Numbered from the stretch's first letter, positions 18,399 to 29,332 are shown. The stretch is 64,000 nt of DNA from Desulfolithobacter dissulfuricans (GCF_025998535.1 NZ_AP024233.1:1401219-1465218); one strand, 5' to 3'. Numbers and translations are program-made. The notes: generated by a model not told the origin, from the sequence alone.

Positions 18399-20009
18399 AT
18401 GATCACACCACCCCTGGATCCAGCACTTCTTGCCTGGGCCGGCCCTCCGGTTCTGGGCGCCTTTATCGGCTACCTGACCAACAAGGTGGCCATCAGGATG
18501 CTGTTTCGGCCGCTGAAGCCCTGGCGGATCGGCTCCATTCGTGTGCCCATGACCCCCGGCGTCATCCCGTCCAAGCGGCATGAGCTGGCCGTCAACATCG
18601 GTGAAATGGTGGGCCAGCATCTGCTGACCAGCAAGGACATCGGTGAGGCACTCTCCCGGGAACGGTTCCAGGATCACCTCTACCGGATCGTCGACGACAT
18701 GGTCCGGGATGTCCTGAGTCGCGACCTGGGCCCGGCCGCCTCGGTGGTGCCCCGTCGGTTCCGGGCCTATTTCAAGATCGGTATCCGGACCCTGAAGTAC
18801 CAGCTCAAGAGCGGGGTGCACGGGTTCTTCAAGAGCGAGGCCTTTGCCAGCACCCTGGAGGAGATCCTGATCAGGGAACTCGACCGGCTCGGGAAACGGT
18901 CGGTGAACGAGTTTCTCTCCCATGATGATCGGCAGGCGGTATACCGGTTTATCGAGGACTTTGTCGGCGAGCTGCTGGCCGGGGAGGAGGTGGAAAAATG
19001 GCTTGCCGCCTATCTGCGCGAACAGGTGGAAAAGGCAGCCAGCGAGGACCGTTCCATCGGCGATCATCTGCCCGAGTCCCTGGCCTTTCTGATCGTGTCC
19101 ACCATCCGCGAGCAGGCTCCGCGGCTGCTGGAACAGCTGGCCAGGATGCTTGCGGAACCGACCATGCGCGAGAAGATCATCTGCGGCATTCGTGATGCCA
19201 TCAATGGCTTTTTAAGTACCCTGGGGCCGCTGGCGGCCATGGCCTCAAGTTTCCTTGATGCAGGCAGCCTGGAAAAGAAAATCCGTCAGTACCTGGAGGA
19301 TAAGGAAGAGGATATCGCCACCTGGCTCAAGCAGCCGGCGGTCCAGGACCGGTTCGCCGATGTACTGGGGCAGCAGGCCGAAAAATTCCTGGCCACGCCC
19401 ATCGGCGCATTGCTGGACAAGGTGGACGGGGAGCAACTCGATCATATTTTCCAGGAGACGGCCCACCAGCTGCTGGCTGTGCTGCGCACCGAAGGGGTGC
19501 GGCGGACCTTCGCCTCCCTGCTCCACGATTCCATGGAGTCCATGCTCGATGAAGGTCGGCGGCCGCTGGGCGAGGTGGCCGGCCGGCTGCTTGGCCCGGA
19601 AACCACGGTTTCGCTGCAGCGGACCATAGTCCGTGAAAGCGTTACCCTGCTACGCTCCAGGCAGGTGAAATCCATTATCGATTCCATGCTGGGCACCATG
19701 ATCGACCGGCTCACGGCCCGGCCCATAGGCGTGCTGCGCGACCTTCTGCCCGCCGGAGTCCGCAGGGGGATCACCGAGTATCTCGTGCAGCAGATCAACC
19801 GTCTGCTCCAGACCCAGGTACCGGGGCTGGTGGATTCACTCAATATCCGCCGTATCGTCACGGAAAAGGTGGATTCGCTCGATCTTCTGCGCCTGGAACG
19901 CCTCCTGCTTTCCATCATGGAGGAGCAGTTCAAGTACATCAACCTCTTCGGAGCCCTGCTCGGTTTCCTGATCGGCATGGCCAACCTGCTGATCCTCAGG
20001 CTGGGATAG
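18399..20009 (+). CDS. DUF445 family membrane protein
   Basis: A 536-residue protein. The N-terminus has one TM segment with the family block GAFIGYLTNKVAIRMLFRPL, followed by PMTPGVIPSKR. The C-terminus ends in a second TM segment (FGALLGFLIGMANLLIL, about 516-532). The long interior (about 60-500) is helical and rich in charged residues. This is the standard DUF445 (YheB/YjiN-like) layout. The function is not established; the topology suggests a large soluble domain held by both ends at the membrane. Confidence 0.9.
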   Translation: MITPPLDPALLAWAGPPVLGAFIGYLTNKVAIRMLFRPLKPWRIGSIRVPMTPGVIPSKRHELAVNIGEMVGQHLLTSKDIGEALSRERFQDHLYRIVDDMVRDVLSRDLGPAASVVPRRFRAYFKIGIRTLKYQLKSGVHGFFKSEAFASTLEEILIRELDRLGKRSVNEFLSHDDRQAVYRFIEDFVGELLAGEEVEKWLAAYLREQVEKAASEDRSIGDHLPESLAFLIVSTIREQAPRLLEQLARMLAEPTMREKIICGIRDAINGFLSTLGPLAAMASSFLDAGSLEKKIRQYLEDKEEDIATWLKQPAVQDRFADVLGQQAEKFLATPIGALLDKVDGEQLDHIFQETAHQLLAVLRTEGVRRTFASLLHDSMESMLDEGRRPLGEVAGRLLGPETTVSLQRTIVRESVTLLRSRQVKSIIDSMLGTMIDRLTARPIGVLRDLLPAGVRRGITEYLVQQINRLLQTQVPGLVDSLNIRRIVTEKVDSLDLLRLERLLLSIMEEQFKYINLFGALLGFLIGMANLLILRLG

Positions 20010-20034
20010 AACACGCCTCCCGTGGCGCGTTTCC

Positions 20035-22583
20035 TCAGGCCGTGGTTCGGCTTTTCAGGGCCGTGCGGATCACCTTGCCCAGCTGCATCATGGTATAGGG
20101 CTTGCGGATAAAGGCGGACGCGCCCAGGGCCAGGGCCTTTTTCACCTCTTCACTTTCCGAGAAACCACTGGCTATGACCGCCTTGAGGTCCGGTTTGCGG
20201 CTGAGCATCTGTTCGTAGCACTGGCGGCCGTTCATTCCCGGATCCATGATCATATCCAGCAGTACCAGGTCGACATCCTGTTCTTCGATCACAGTCAGCG
20301 CCTCTTCGCCGGAACTGGCGGTCAGCACCCTGTAGCCAAGGGATTCCAGCAGTTGGCCGGCGATGTCACGCTGCTGCGCCTCATCATCGACCACCAGGAT
20401 CTGGTTTCCGTTTCCCCGCAGGCTGTCGTCGGCCGATTCCTCCTTGCGCGGTCCGGCCTTGGCCCTGGTGGCGGGAAAGTAGAGGGTGAAGGTGGTCCCG
20501 TTTTCATTGCTCTCCACCGTGATGTCGCCGCCATGGTCCTGGACCGTGTTCCAGACAATGGTCAGCCCCAGGCCGGTGCCGCTTTTTCCCATCACCTTCT
20601 TGCTGTAGAACGGCTCAAAGATGTGTTTCTGGTCTTCGGGGAAATGCCCGGACCGTCATCGGCCACCGAGAGCAGGACATATTCACCCCGCTTCATGTAC
20701 TGATTTTCCGCCACTGGCCGTTCGATGTAGCAATTGGCAGTGCTCACCGTGACGGTGCCCCGGCCATTGACTGCCTCCACCGCGTTGACCAGCAGGTTCA
20801 GGAGCGATTTGCGGATATGAATGGGCGAACAGGAAATGTTGAGCAGGTCCGGGTCCAGCACGGTTTGGCAGGTCAGGTCGTCCAGGTCCTCGACGATCTG
20901 TTTGAATTCCGGCGAGTCCAGCTGTTCCTGGATCAGGTAATTTATGTTGACAGTTTCCCTGGACGCCGCCGCTCCACGGGTCACGGTGAGCATGTCCGCC
21001 ACCACTTCGGCGGCCCGCAGGCCGGAGTCACGAATCAAGGCCAGCGGAGCGCGCAGCTCACTGTCCTTGGGCAGTTTGAGAAGTAGCAGTTCCGGGTAGC
21101 TGACAATGCCGGAGAGGATGTTGTTCAGGTCATGGGCCACCCCGCCGGCCATCAGGCCGACGGCCTCCATTTTCATGGAGCGGTGCAGTTTTTCCTCCAT
21201 CTCCAGCTGACGGCTGACATCCATGAAAAAGGCGAAATGATAGGCCTCGTTTTCGTATTCAAAATAGTTGAGGTAGAGTTCGGCCGGAAAGGTGGACCCG
21301 TCCTTGCGCAGGCAGGTGGTGGTCAGGGTGTAGAAGGCGCTTTCCTTCATCCCCTGCAGTTCCTGTTCCCAGCGCTCCTGGGAAATCTCGGCATCGATAT
21401 CCGCCACCGACAACCCGGAGAGTTCGTCGGGGCTGTAGCCCAGCATGGTCGCGGCCGCCCGGTTGGCATGGATGATGGATGTCTCTTCGAGTACTGGTGA
21501 GTTTTTGATCCAGACAATGGGAAAGACGCAGGTCTCCACGGCGTGCTGGGTGAAGAGGAGCTGCTGTTCGGCCTGGCGCAGTTTTTCCGCCTGGTTGCGG
21601 ATTTCCCGGTTCTGCTGTTCCAGTTTGCGGTTGTATTTGCCCAGATCATAGGTCCGGTAGAGCAGGACCAGAACCGCGGCCAGGACCAGGGGGGTAAAGC
21701 GCCACAGCTGCCTGTAGTCCCTGCCCTGTTCGAATCGGACGGCGATCCAGTCGTTGAGGATCTTCTGGTGGGTCGCCGGGTCGATGGAGGCAATGGCCTT
21801 GTCGAAGATGTTGACCAGCAGGGGTTCGTCGTTGCGGGCAGCGATACCAAGCTGCCACCGCTCGTCGAATTTGCCCGACACCTTGAGCTCACCGACAAAA
21901 TCCTTCTGGATGGTGTAGCCCACCGTGGCCAGGGTGCCGATGAAACCGAAAATCTTGCCTTCCACCACCCGTTTGAGACCATCCGAGACCGAATCCACGT
22001 CGATGATCTGCATCTTCGGGTACCGCTTGCGCAGCAGTTCGTTGAAGGCATAGCCCCGGACAATGCCAATTTTTTTATCGGTGATGGTGGAGATGTCGTC
22101 AATAAAGGGGGTGTCGTACTTGGCGGCCATGACCAGCGGGATATTGAGATAGGGCCGGGTGAAATTCATGTAGGTCTCCCGCTCCGGCGTGGGCATGGCC
22201 AGGGAGAAGATGTCGCATTTGCGCTCCTTGGCATAGGCGATGGACTCCATCCAGTCCACGGTGGGGATCATGACGATGGGGATGTCGAGGATCCTGGAGA
22301 AGATATCCATGTACTCGGCCGTCATGCCGATATGCTGGCCATTTTCGATTTTCTCAAGCGGCATCCAGTCAGGATCGATACACATGGTGATCCGCTTCTT
22401 GGCAGCCAGGTATTGTTGTTCTTCCGGGGTCAGGGAGAAAAGCACCGGATCTGGAGAATCCGTGGAGTAGGTTCCGTGGTATGACCGGGTGTCATCGGTC
22501 CCGGAATAACAGGGGCACTGAAAGATAAACAGCACCAGTATGAACAGCAGTAAACGGCAGAATGCCGGTCCGGATCGGTACAC
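20035..22583 (-). pseudogene. Hybrid sensor histidine kinase with SBP_bac_3 sensor, PAS and REC domains; one-base frameshift
   Basis: Two frames together encode one hybrid kinase. Part 1 (20592-22583) has a signal peptide, an extracellular solute-binding family 3 sensor (about 55-290), a TM segment (about 305-322), a PAS domain (about 345-465), the phospho-acceptor His in GGVAHDLNN, and the ATPase through VADDGPGISP. Part 2 (20035-20595) resumes with GKSGTGLGLTIVWN, then a receiver domain (DLVLLDM as phospho-acceptor, KP near the end). Between them, one extra base in the G4 run at 20638-20641 would restore EDQKHIFEPFYSKKV. The break is a real mutation or a homopolymer error. Ligand unknown, probably a small polar molecule. 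Confidence 0.88.
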
Positions 22584-22872
22584 TCTTACCTCCTGGAACG
22601 ACTGAAGCAGATATCAGGACAAATGTCCAGAGGTCAGGTGTTGCAGGGCTGACAGCAGTACTGTTCCAGTTGAAATTCGAATTTTGATTGGTATTAAACG
22701 ATTTTCTGCCACTATTGTGCCATCTCCTGATCTACAATGCAAATCACTTTTTAAAAAAAATTCTCAACAAGATGCTGCATTACATCTTCAATTAAGGATT
22801 CTGGTCAGGCGGAGACAGGGAAGTGGCGGATTGGGGAACGGTGTGGGACGATTACCAGGGAAAATAAAAAAA
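22584..22872. other. Intergenic region, AT-rich
   Basis: Between the hybrid kinase start and the OmpA-protein terminator. It is AT-richer than its neighbours, especially 22690-22790, and probably holds the kinase promoter. No clear promoter pair or RNA structure was recognised. Confidence 0.35.
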
Positions 22873-22900
22873 ACCGGGGACCGCAGAACCGGTCCCCGGT
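22873..22900 (-). terminator. Rho-independent terminator of the OmpA-domain gene
   Basis: A perfect 11-bp stem (ACCGGGGACCG with its complement, 6-base loop) lies just past the stop of the minus-strand gene. On that strand a run of seven T follows the stem. Confidence 0.88.
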
Positions 22901-22928
22901 AATCGGGATGTTTTTTTGAGAGGAGTGA

Positions 22929-25900
22929 TTACTGGAGTGTAACCGGATGCAGCTCCACGCGCCGGTTTTTGGCCCGGCCTTCGGCGGTGGCGTTGTCGGC
23001 AATAGGGTTTTCAGGGCCGTAGCCCTTGGCCAGCAGCCTGTTCTCGGCAACTCCGCTCTCGATCAGGTATTTCCGCACGGCCTGGGCCCGGGCCATGGAT
23101 ACCTTGAGATTGCGCTCGGGATCACCCACTGAATCGGTATATCCGGCCACTTCGAACACGGTGTCGGGCTCATCGCGCAGGATGGCGGCAACCTGGTCCA
23201 GGTAGGCCCTGGCCTCGTCGGTGAGATCCGCGGTTCCGGTGGCAAAGGTGACCCCGGTGAGAACAATGGGCTTGTCGGCCGGGCAGCCCAATGTTCCGGA
23301 TTCGTCTGCAGCGGCGGTTTCAGGGCAGAGGTCCAGCCGGTCCACGATACCGTCGTTGTCGCTGTCAAGCTCGCAGCCCAGCGAATCGACAGCGGCCCCG
23401 GCCACGGTATCCGGACAGGCGTCCACGGCATCGGAGACCCCGTCGTTGTCACTGTCGGTGGTCTGGAGGAGCAGTTGTTCCTTTTCTTTCTGCAGGGCCT
23501 CGATCTCCTGCTGGAGGGCCTGCAGCTGCTCGGCCAGGGCCTGCTCCCTGGACTGGCTGGTTTCCAGGGCCTCTTTGAGTCCTGCGGCCTCTTCCTGGAG
23601 GGCGGCCAGCTCCTGCCTGGTGGTTTCCAGCGCGGTCAGCTTCTGCTCAAGCTCGGCAAGGATCGATTCCTTTTCCGCCAGGGCGGCCTTGAGTTCATCG
23701 ACCTGCGCAGCCTCGCTCCTGGCCGCTTCCAGCTGCCCACTCAGCTGCTCGTCCATGGCTTCCAGAGTGGCGATTTTCTCCTGCAGGGCGACAATGGCCT
23801 CCTGCCTGGTCTGCAGTTCCGCCTTGAGCTCATCGATCTGCGCGGCCCGGGCTCTGGCTTCCTCCAGCTGGCTGGCCATTTCCCGGCCGGCGTTTTCAAG
23901 GGAAGCTATCTTGTCCTGCAGGGCAGCGATGGCTTCTTCCCTGGATTTAAGCTCGGTCTTGAGCTCATTGATCTGCGCAGCCTTGCTCTGTGCCTCCTCC
24001 AGCTGGGTCTTCAGATCCTGGCTGGTGGTTTCCAGCTCAGCCAGTTTCTCCTGCACTTCCTGCAGCTGGGCCGCCAGCGCTTCCTTTTCGGCAAGAACGG
24101 CCTGGCTGGTGGCCTGGAGCTGCTGAAGCTCGTCATTCTTTTCCTTCAGCAGCAGCTGCAGCTGCTCCACTTTCTCGGTGAGAACCGGAACATTGGCTGC
24201 CGCTTCGGTCTTCTCGGCGATGACAGCCTTGGCATTCTCCAGGGACTGGGTCAGCTCTTCGATACGGGCTGTCTTTTCATCCAGCTGGGCCTGGAGCTGC
24301 TCTTTTTCGGTCTGCAGGGTAGCAAGTTCCTGCTGCAGCCGGGTCAGTTCTTCCTCGGTCGAGACCAGCTTGGAGGCCGCCGTATTCTGGGCCTCGCGGG
24401 CCGTGGCCAGTTCGGCCTCAAGTTCGCTGATCCTTGCCCTGGCACCTTCAAGCTCTTCGCCAAGGGCCCGGGCCGCGGCCAGTTCTTCCTCAAGCGAGGC
24501 GATCTTTGCTTCGGAAGCGGTGAGCTTTTCCGTGAGTTCGGTCACCTGGCCGGTCAGCTCGTCGACCTTGGTCTGGGCCTCGGTCAGCGCTGTTTCCTTT
24601 TCAGCAAGCGCTGTCTTGACCGTCTCCAGCTCCTGGGCGGCACCACGGGCTTCTTCCAGCTGAGCGGTCAGTTCCTGAACCTGGGTTTCAAGATTCTGCT
24701 TATCGGTTTCCAGGTTGGCAAGCGTGGTGTTCAGCTCGTCAAGTTCCGCAGTTTTCGTCTCCAGGTCTGCAGCACACTGCTCTTTGGCCTCGGTGGTCCT
24801 GGCCAGCTCCTCATCCTTGACAGTGATGACCTGTTCCAGACGCTCCTTTTCTTTCTGCAGCTCGGCTATCTGGTTGTTTGCTTCTTCCAGACGACTGTTC
24901 TTATCGGCCAGGTCGGCTTCCAGTTGTTCGATGGTGGCCTTGGCCGTATCCAGCTCGCTCTGCAGTGCGTCGCGGGCGGCGATGGTATCTGCCAGCTTGC
25001 CCTTGAGCTGGTTCATCTCGTTATCCCAGACAATCCTGGACTCGGTGAAGGCCACGATCTGGCGCACCAGCCGCTTGCCCTCTTCCATGGCCTCCTGCTC
25101 TGCCTGGCGGGCTTTGGCAAGCTCCGTGCGGAGCGACTCCATGGCATCCATGGCCGCCTTCTTTTCCTCTTCGGCCCGGGTAGCCCGCTGCTCGAGTTCC
25201 TGAAGCTGGCTGGTCTTGGCCTGCAGTTCCTGCTGCAGGGTGGCAAGCTGGGCCTGGGCCTCGGCCAGGGCCTGACGGCTCTGGGTGAGCTGCTCTTCCA
25301 GGGTGTTGGCTTCCAGCTCCGTGGGAGCGATCAGCTTGCTGCGTTCCTGGCCGTATTTGAACATGGCCTCGGCCTTGAGCTCAGCCCGTTTACGGGCCGC
25401 CTTGAGGACCGCCACCCTGGACAGGGCGTCGCTCAGCTTGGCTCGCAGGGTGCCGATCTCACCGAGCTGTTTCTGGATGGTCTCTCGCAGGGTAGCCAGT
25501 TCCTCTTCCTGGCGTTTGGCGGTTTTCTCGGCTGTTTCTCTGGCAAGTTGTGCCTCGGCCAGGGATTTTTTCAGCTGATCGATGGTATCCTCGGCCGCCA
25601 CCAGGTTGGCCTCGGCCTGCTGGACCCGCAGTGACAGGGCCTGGATGCGGTCGTTGGCGGTCATCAGCCCTTCAGCCTTGTTCTCCAGGTCGGCCCGGAC
25701 TTTTTCCAGGTGCTTGGTGATGATCTCGGCTTTGCGCAGTTTCTGCTGCAGGGTGGTGTTCTGCTGGCGGAGCGAGGCAAGGATGGTCTGGGTATCCTCG
25801 AGTTCGGCGGTCTTCCGCTCGAGCTCCTTTTCAAGAGTCGCTATCCGTTCCTTGAGCGCGGCCGCCTCCTGGCAGCTCTTGCTGGTGTGTTGTTTGGCTG

Positions 25901-26420
25901 CCAGGGCCTGGTCTCGGGCCTCGGTCAGTACCTGAACCTGCTGCTGCAGCTTCTCTATCTCCGCATCCCGGGCGGCAATTGCCTTTTTCAGGGCTTCGAT
26001 ATCCGCACTGCCACTGCCCTGTTTAAGACAGTCCTGCAGTCTGGTGTCCAGGGCGGCGAGCTGTTCGCGGGCGGCGCGCAGTTCCTGTTCCCGGGTGGCG
26101 AGATCTTCACGGGCAGCATTGAGCTGGTCACGCAGGGCGGCGAGTTGTTTTTCTTTTTCCGCGTTCTCGACCTTCTGGCTGGCCAGCAGTTTCTGCTGTT
26201 CCTGCAGGGTCAGAATCTCCTGCCTGGCTTCGTTGAGCCGGGCCTTGCACTTCTCCACCTGGCTGTTGCATTCGGCCAGGGCCGCGTTGTGCTCCTGCAC
26301 AACCGCCTGGTGCCCGGATGCGGCTTTGGGGTATTTGCGGACCTGCTTGCCATGGTAGATGGCAAGGAAAATATAGACGATAATTCCGGCGATGATCAGA
26401 GCTGTGGTGCGTGGTTTCAT
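22929..26420 (-). CDS. Giant coiled-coil protein with TSP3 repeats and OmpA-like peptidoglycan-binding domain
   Basis: A 1163-residue protein. Residues about 7-23 (ALIIAGIIVYIFLAIYH) are a TM anchor without a cleavage site. About 30-970 is almost unbroken coiled coil rich in A, E, L, Q, K, with repeats of about 37 residues (for example units opening AQIDELKAEL or AQVDELKAAL). Then come two calcium-type thrombospondin-3 motifs (DSDNDGVSDAVDACPD; DSDNDGIVDRLDLCPE) and an OmpA-C domain (about 1050-1163, with GYTDSVGDPERNL). The layout suggests an inner-membrane anchor, a long periplasmic rod and peptidoglycan binding at the tip. It is far longer than usual OmpA/Pal proteins. The terminator at 22873-22900 follows it. 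Molecular role unknown. Confidence 0.92.
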   Translation of the reverse strand: MKPRTTALIIAGIIVYIFLAIYHGKQVRKYPKAASGHQAVVQEHNAALAECNSQVEKCKARLNEARQEILTLQEQQKLLASQKVENAEKEKQLAALRDQLNAAREDLATREQELRAAREQLAALDTRLQDCLKQGSGSADIEALKKAIAARDAEIEKLQQQVQVLTEARDQALAAKQHTSKSCQEAAALKERIATLEKELERKTAELEDTQTILASLRQQNTTLQQKLRKAEIITKHLEKVRADLENKAEGLMTANDRIQALSLRVQQAEANLVAAEDTIDQLKKSLAEAQLARETAEKTAKRQEEELATLRETIQKQLGEIGTLRAKLSDALSRVAVLKAARKRAELKAEAMFKYGQERSKLIAPTELEANTLEEQLTQSRQALAEAQAQLATLQQELQAKTSQLQELEQRATRAEEEKKAAMDAMESLRTELAKARQAEQEAMEEGKRLVRQIVAFTESRIVWDNEMNQLKGKLADTIAARDALQSELDTAKATIEQLEADLADKNSRLEEANNQIAELQKEKERLEQVITVKDEELARTTEAKEQCAADLETKTAELDELNTTLANLETDKQNLETQVQELTAQLEEARGAAQELETVKTALAEKETALTEAQTKVDELTGQVTELTEKLTASEAKIASLEEELAAARALGEELEGARARISELEAELATAREAQNTAASKLVSTEEELTRLQQELATLQTEKEQLQAQLDEKTARIEELTQSLENAKAVIAEKTEAAANVPVLTEKVEQLQLLLKEKNDELQQLQATSQAVLAEKEALAAQLQEVQEKLAELETTSQDLKTQLEEAQSKAAQINELKTELKSREEAIAALQDKIASLENAGREMASQLEEARARAAQIDELKAELQTRQEAIVALQEKIATLEAMDEQLSGQLEAARSEAAQVDELKAALAEKESILAELEQKLTALETTRQELAALQEEAAGLKEALETSQSREQALAEQLQALQQEIEALQKEKEQLLLQTTDSDNDGVSDAVDACPDTVAGAAVDSLGCELDSDNDGIVDRLDLCPETAAADESGTLGCPADKPIVLTGVTFATGTADLTDEARAYLDQVAAILRDEPDTVFEVAGYTDSVGDPERNLKVSMARAQAVRKYLIESGVAENRLLAKGYGPENPIADNATAEGRAKNRRVELHPVTLQ

Positions 26421-26479
26421 GGCGTTTCTATTGGTTGTGCTGGTTGGTGTCGATACTACCTATTGCCCTGGCTTGAGTA

Positions 26480-28389
26480 TCAGTGTTGCCAGGGGGGCAG
26501 GGCCAGGCGCAGGCGATGGTCGAAACCGTGGCAGGATTCGTCGGTGGCGGTCAATTCGCCGCCATTTTGCACATTGCTGCCCCAGTAGACATCCAGGTCG
26601 CTGTTGACAAGCTCCCGGTAACAGCCCCCTTTGGGAACACCGATACAGTAATTTTCACGAACAATCGGCGTGAAATTGGATATAACAACCAGGAAATCAT
26701 CCTTGTTCCTGGCATAGCGGATATAGGAAAAGACCGAGTTGTCGCTGTCGCTGGCGTCGATCCAGCTGAAACCTTCCCAGTCGAAATCGTTTTCAAAAAG
26801 CGCTGGCTCGGCCTGGTATACCAGATTGAGGTCCCGGACATACCGCTTGAGGCCCCTGTGATTATCCGCCTCAAGTGCCGCCCATTCCAGGCCCTTGTCA
26901 TAGTTCCACTCCTGCCACTGGCCGAATTCACACCCCATGAAGAGGAGTTTTTTGCCCGGGTAGGTCCACATGAAACCGAGATAGGCTCGGAGGTTGGCGA
27001 ATTTCTGCCAGTCGTCGCCGGGCATCTTGTTGATCAGCGACCCCTTGCCGTGCACCACCTCGTCGTGGGAAATGGGCAGAACAAAGTTTTCCTGAAAGGC
27101 ATAGAGGAGGCCGAAGGTCATTTCATTGTGATGGAATTTGCGGTGGATGGGATCGTGGCTCATGTATCGGAGCGTGTCGTGCATCCAGCCCATATTCCAT
27201 TTCATGCTGAAACCCAGCCCGCCGAGATAGGTGGGACGGGAGACCATGGGCCAGGAGGTGGATTCCTCGGCAATGGTGAGGATTCCCGGGAAATTGCCAT
27301 GGACCACCTCGTTGGTCTTTCTCAGAAACGAGATGGCGGCGAGATTTTCCCGGCCTCCATATTCGTTGGGTACCCATTGCCCTTCCTCGCGGGAATAATC
27401 GAGATAGAGCATGGATGCCACAGCATCCACACGTAATCCGTCTATGTGATACTTGTCAAGCCAGAACAGGGCATTGGAGATAAGAAATGAACGTACCTCG
27501 TTGCGGCCATAGTTAAATATCATGGTGCCCCAGTCCTGGTGTTCTCCCTGGCGGGGGTCGGCATGGGCGTAGAGATGGGTGCCGTCGAAATAGTTGAGCC
27601 CGGCTCCGTCTTTCGGGAAATGGGCCGGAACCCAGTCGAGGATGACGCCGATACCGGCCTGATGACACCTGTCGACAAAGTACATGAAGTCGTGCGGGGT
27701 GCCAAAGCGACTGGTGGGGCAAAGAAGCCCAGGACCTGATAGCCCCAGGAGCCGTCAAAGGGGTGTTCGGCGATGGGCATCAGTTCGATATGGGTGTAGC
27801 CCATGTCCACCACGTAGGGAATCAGGGTGTCGGCCATCTCCCGGTAGGTGAGATAGCGCAGTCCCCAGGTCTCGTCAGGAATCCGGCGCCATGAGCCGGC
27901 ATGGACCTCGTAGATGGATAGCGGCCGGTCCAGTCCCTGGCGTGCGGCCCGGTCCTCCATCCACTGGCTGTCGTTCCAGGTGTAGCGGTCCAGGTCGATG
28001 ACAAGAGAACCGGTCCGCGGGCGCAGCTCCATGCCGAAGCCGTAGGGATCGGATTTGTCAAAAAGCTGGCCATCGGCGGCAGTGATCCGGTATTTGTAGA
28101 TGGTGAATTCGCTGATGCCGGGTACGAACAGCGTCCAGATGCCCGAATCGCTGGAGTGCATGGGGTGGCTGGTGGTGTCCCAGCCGTTGAAGTCGCCGAT
28201 GATCGAAACCTGGCGGGCATTGGGTGCCCAGACGGCAAAGGCCACACCGTCCTGGCCGTGCATGGTTACCAGGTGGGCCCCCATCTTTTCATAGGTCCGT
28301 TCATGGGTGCCTTCGGCAATGAGATAGGTGTCAAAGTCGCTGAGCCACTGTGGTGCAACAGGCAGTGCTGGTGGTATGGAAGGTGGCAT
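26480..28389 (-). pseudogene. glgB: 1,4-alpha-glucan branching enzyme GlgB, apparent one-base frameshift
   Basis: GlgB makes alpha-1,6 branches in glycogen. The N-terminal part (from 28389) has the CBM48 domain (VWAPNARQVSIIGDFNGWD) and the start of the GH13 barrel ([20 protein letters not shown]). The C-terminal part continues in another frame ([20 protein letters not shown]), with the nucleophile in [11 protein letters not shown], the acid in TIAEEST and [10 protein letters not shown]. One extra base in the G4 run at 27716-27719 restores [13 protein letters not shown]. All catalytic residues are otherwise present. If the break is real the enzyme is inactive; a sequencing or assembly error is equally possible. 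No other glg gene is in the window. Confidence 0.9.
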
Positions 28390-28537
28390 TATGGACTAAC
28401 CTCTGGTTTGATCACTATTAATCAGGCACATTTCATTTGTAATGCAAGCAGACGAAAATGTCATGGAATTTTAGCTGACTTTGTGCTCAGTTGTTTAATT
28501 TCATTATCAATTCAACTTAAGCGGGATACATACGGAA

Positions 28538-29332
28538 TTGAACATACTCCTTTTTAAAGACACGGAAATTGAAGGAACCAGGCTTAAGCTGGCCGACCGC
28601 CGGGCTGAGCATGTGCGGAAAATTCTCAAGCTGAGTCCCGGTGATACCCTGCGGCTCGGGATGATAAACGGCCGCCGCGGCACCGGCAGGATCCTCTCTG
28701 TGGATGAACAGCAGGTGGAACTTGAGGTGAGTCTTGACCAGGAGCCCCAGCCAGAGCCGGAAGTGAGCCTGATCCTTGCCCTGCCGCGGCCGATCATGGT
28801 CCAGCGTATCTTCAAGCAGGCTGCCACCATGGGCGTCCGGGAGCTGCACCTGATCCGTTCCCGCCGGGTGGAAAAATCCTTTTTTCATTCACCGGTGCTG
28901 CAACCGGAAAAAATCCAGGCCCTGCTCATCGAAGGGCTTGAGCAGGCCACCGACACCCGGCTGCCCAGTGTCCATGTCCACCATTATTTCAAGCCCTTTA
29001 TCGAGGAGGTGGCCTCGACCCTTGCCGGCAGGAAACTGCTGGCCGATCCCGGGGCCAGGCAGTCTCTGCCCGAGGTGTTCGGGACCGTCCACCCTGCCGG
29101 GTCGGGTGACGATTCCGGCGGCAGGGAAGGGGAGAACCGGCCGGCCCGTGCGCCTTCCTGCCCGGTGGTCCTGGCCATCGGTCCGGAAGGGGGCTGGAAC
29201 GAGTTCGAGATAGAGATGTTTGCCAGGCTCGGCTTTGCTCCCTTTACCATGGGACCGCGGATCCTGCATGTGGATACCGCGGTGGTGGCTCTGCTGGCCC
29301 AGATCAGCCTGCTTCAGGATCTGAACCGCTGA
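28538..29332 (+). CDS. rsmE: 16S rRNA (uracil-1498-N3)-methyltransferase RsmE
   Basis: A 264-residue SPOUT-class methyltransferase that makes m3U1498 in 16S rRNA. An N-terminal PUA-like part (RAEHVRKILKLSPGD) is followed by a trefoil-knot SAM site: LAIGPEGGWNEFEIEMF, then MGPRILHVDTAVV near the C-terminus, both RsmE hallmarks. The start is a TTG at 28538 with only a weak ribosome binding site; no ATG lies near. An inserted, Gly/Arg-rich loop (about 188-208) precedes the knot. Its 3' end overlaps the convergent murJ gene by 19 bp. Confidence 0.93.
   Translation: MNILLFKDTEIEGTRLKLADRRAEHVRKILKLSPGDTLRLGMINGRRGTGRILSVDEQQVELEVSLDQEPQPEPEVSLILALPRPIMVQRIFKQAATMGVRELHLIRSRRVEKSFFHSPVLQPEKIQALLIEGLEQATDTRLPSVHVHHYFKPFIEEVASTLAGRKLLADPGARQSLPEVFGTVHPAGSGDDSGGREGENRPARAPSCPVVLAIGPEGGWNEFEIEMFARLGFAPFTMGPRILHVDTAVVALLAQISLLQDLNR

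Noticed and set aside
23221-25634. Long open frames opposite the coiled-coil OmpA gene, rich in Leu, Gln and Ser
   Set aside because: They mirror the repetitive antisense of a GC-rich coiled coil, have no starts with ribosome sites and resemble no family.
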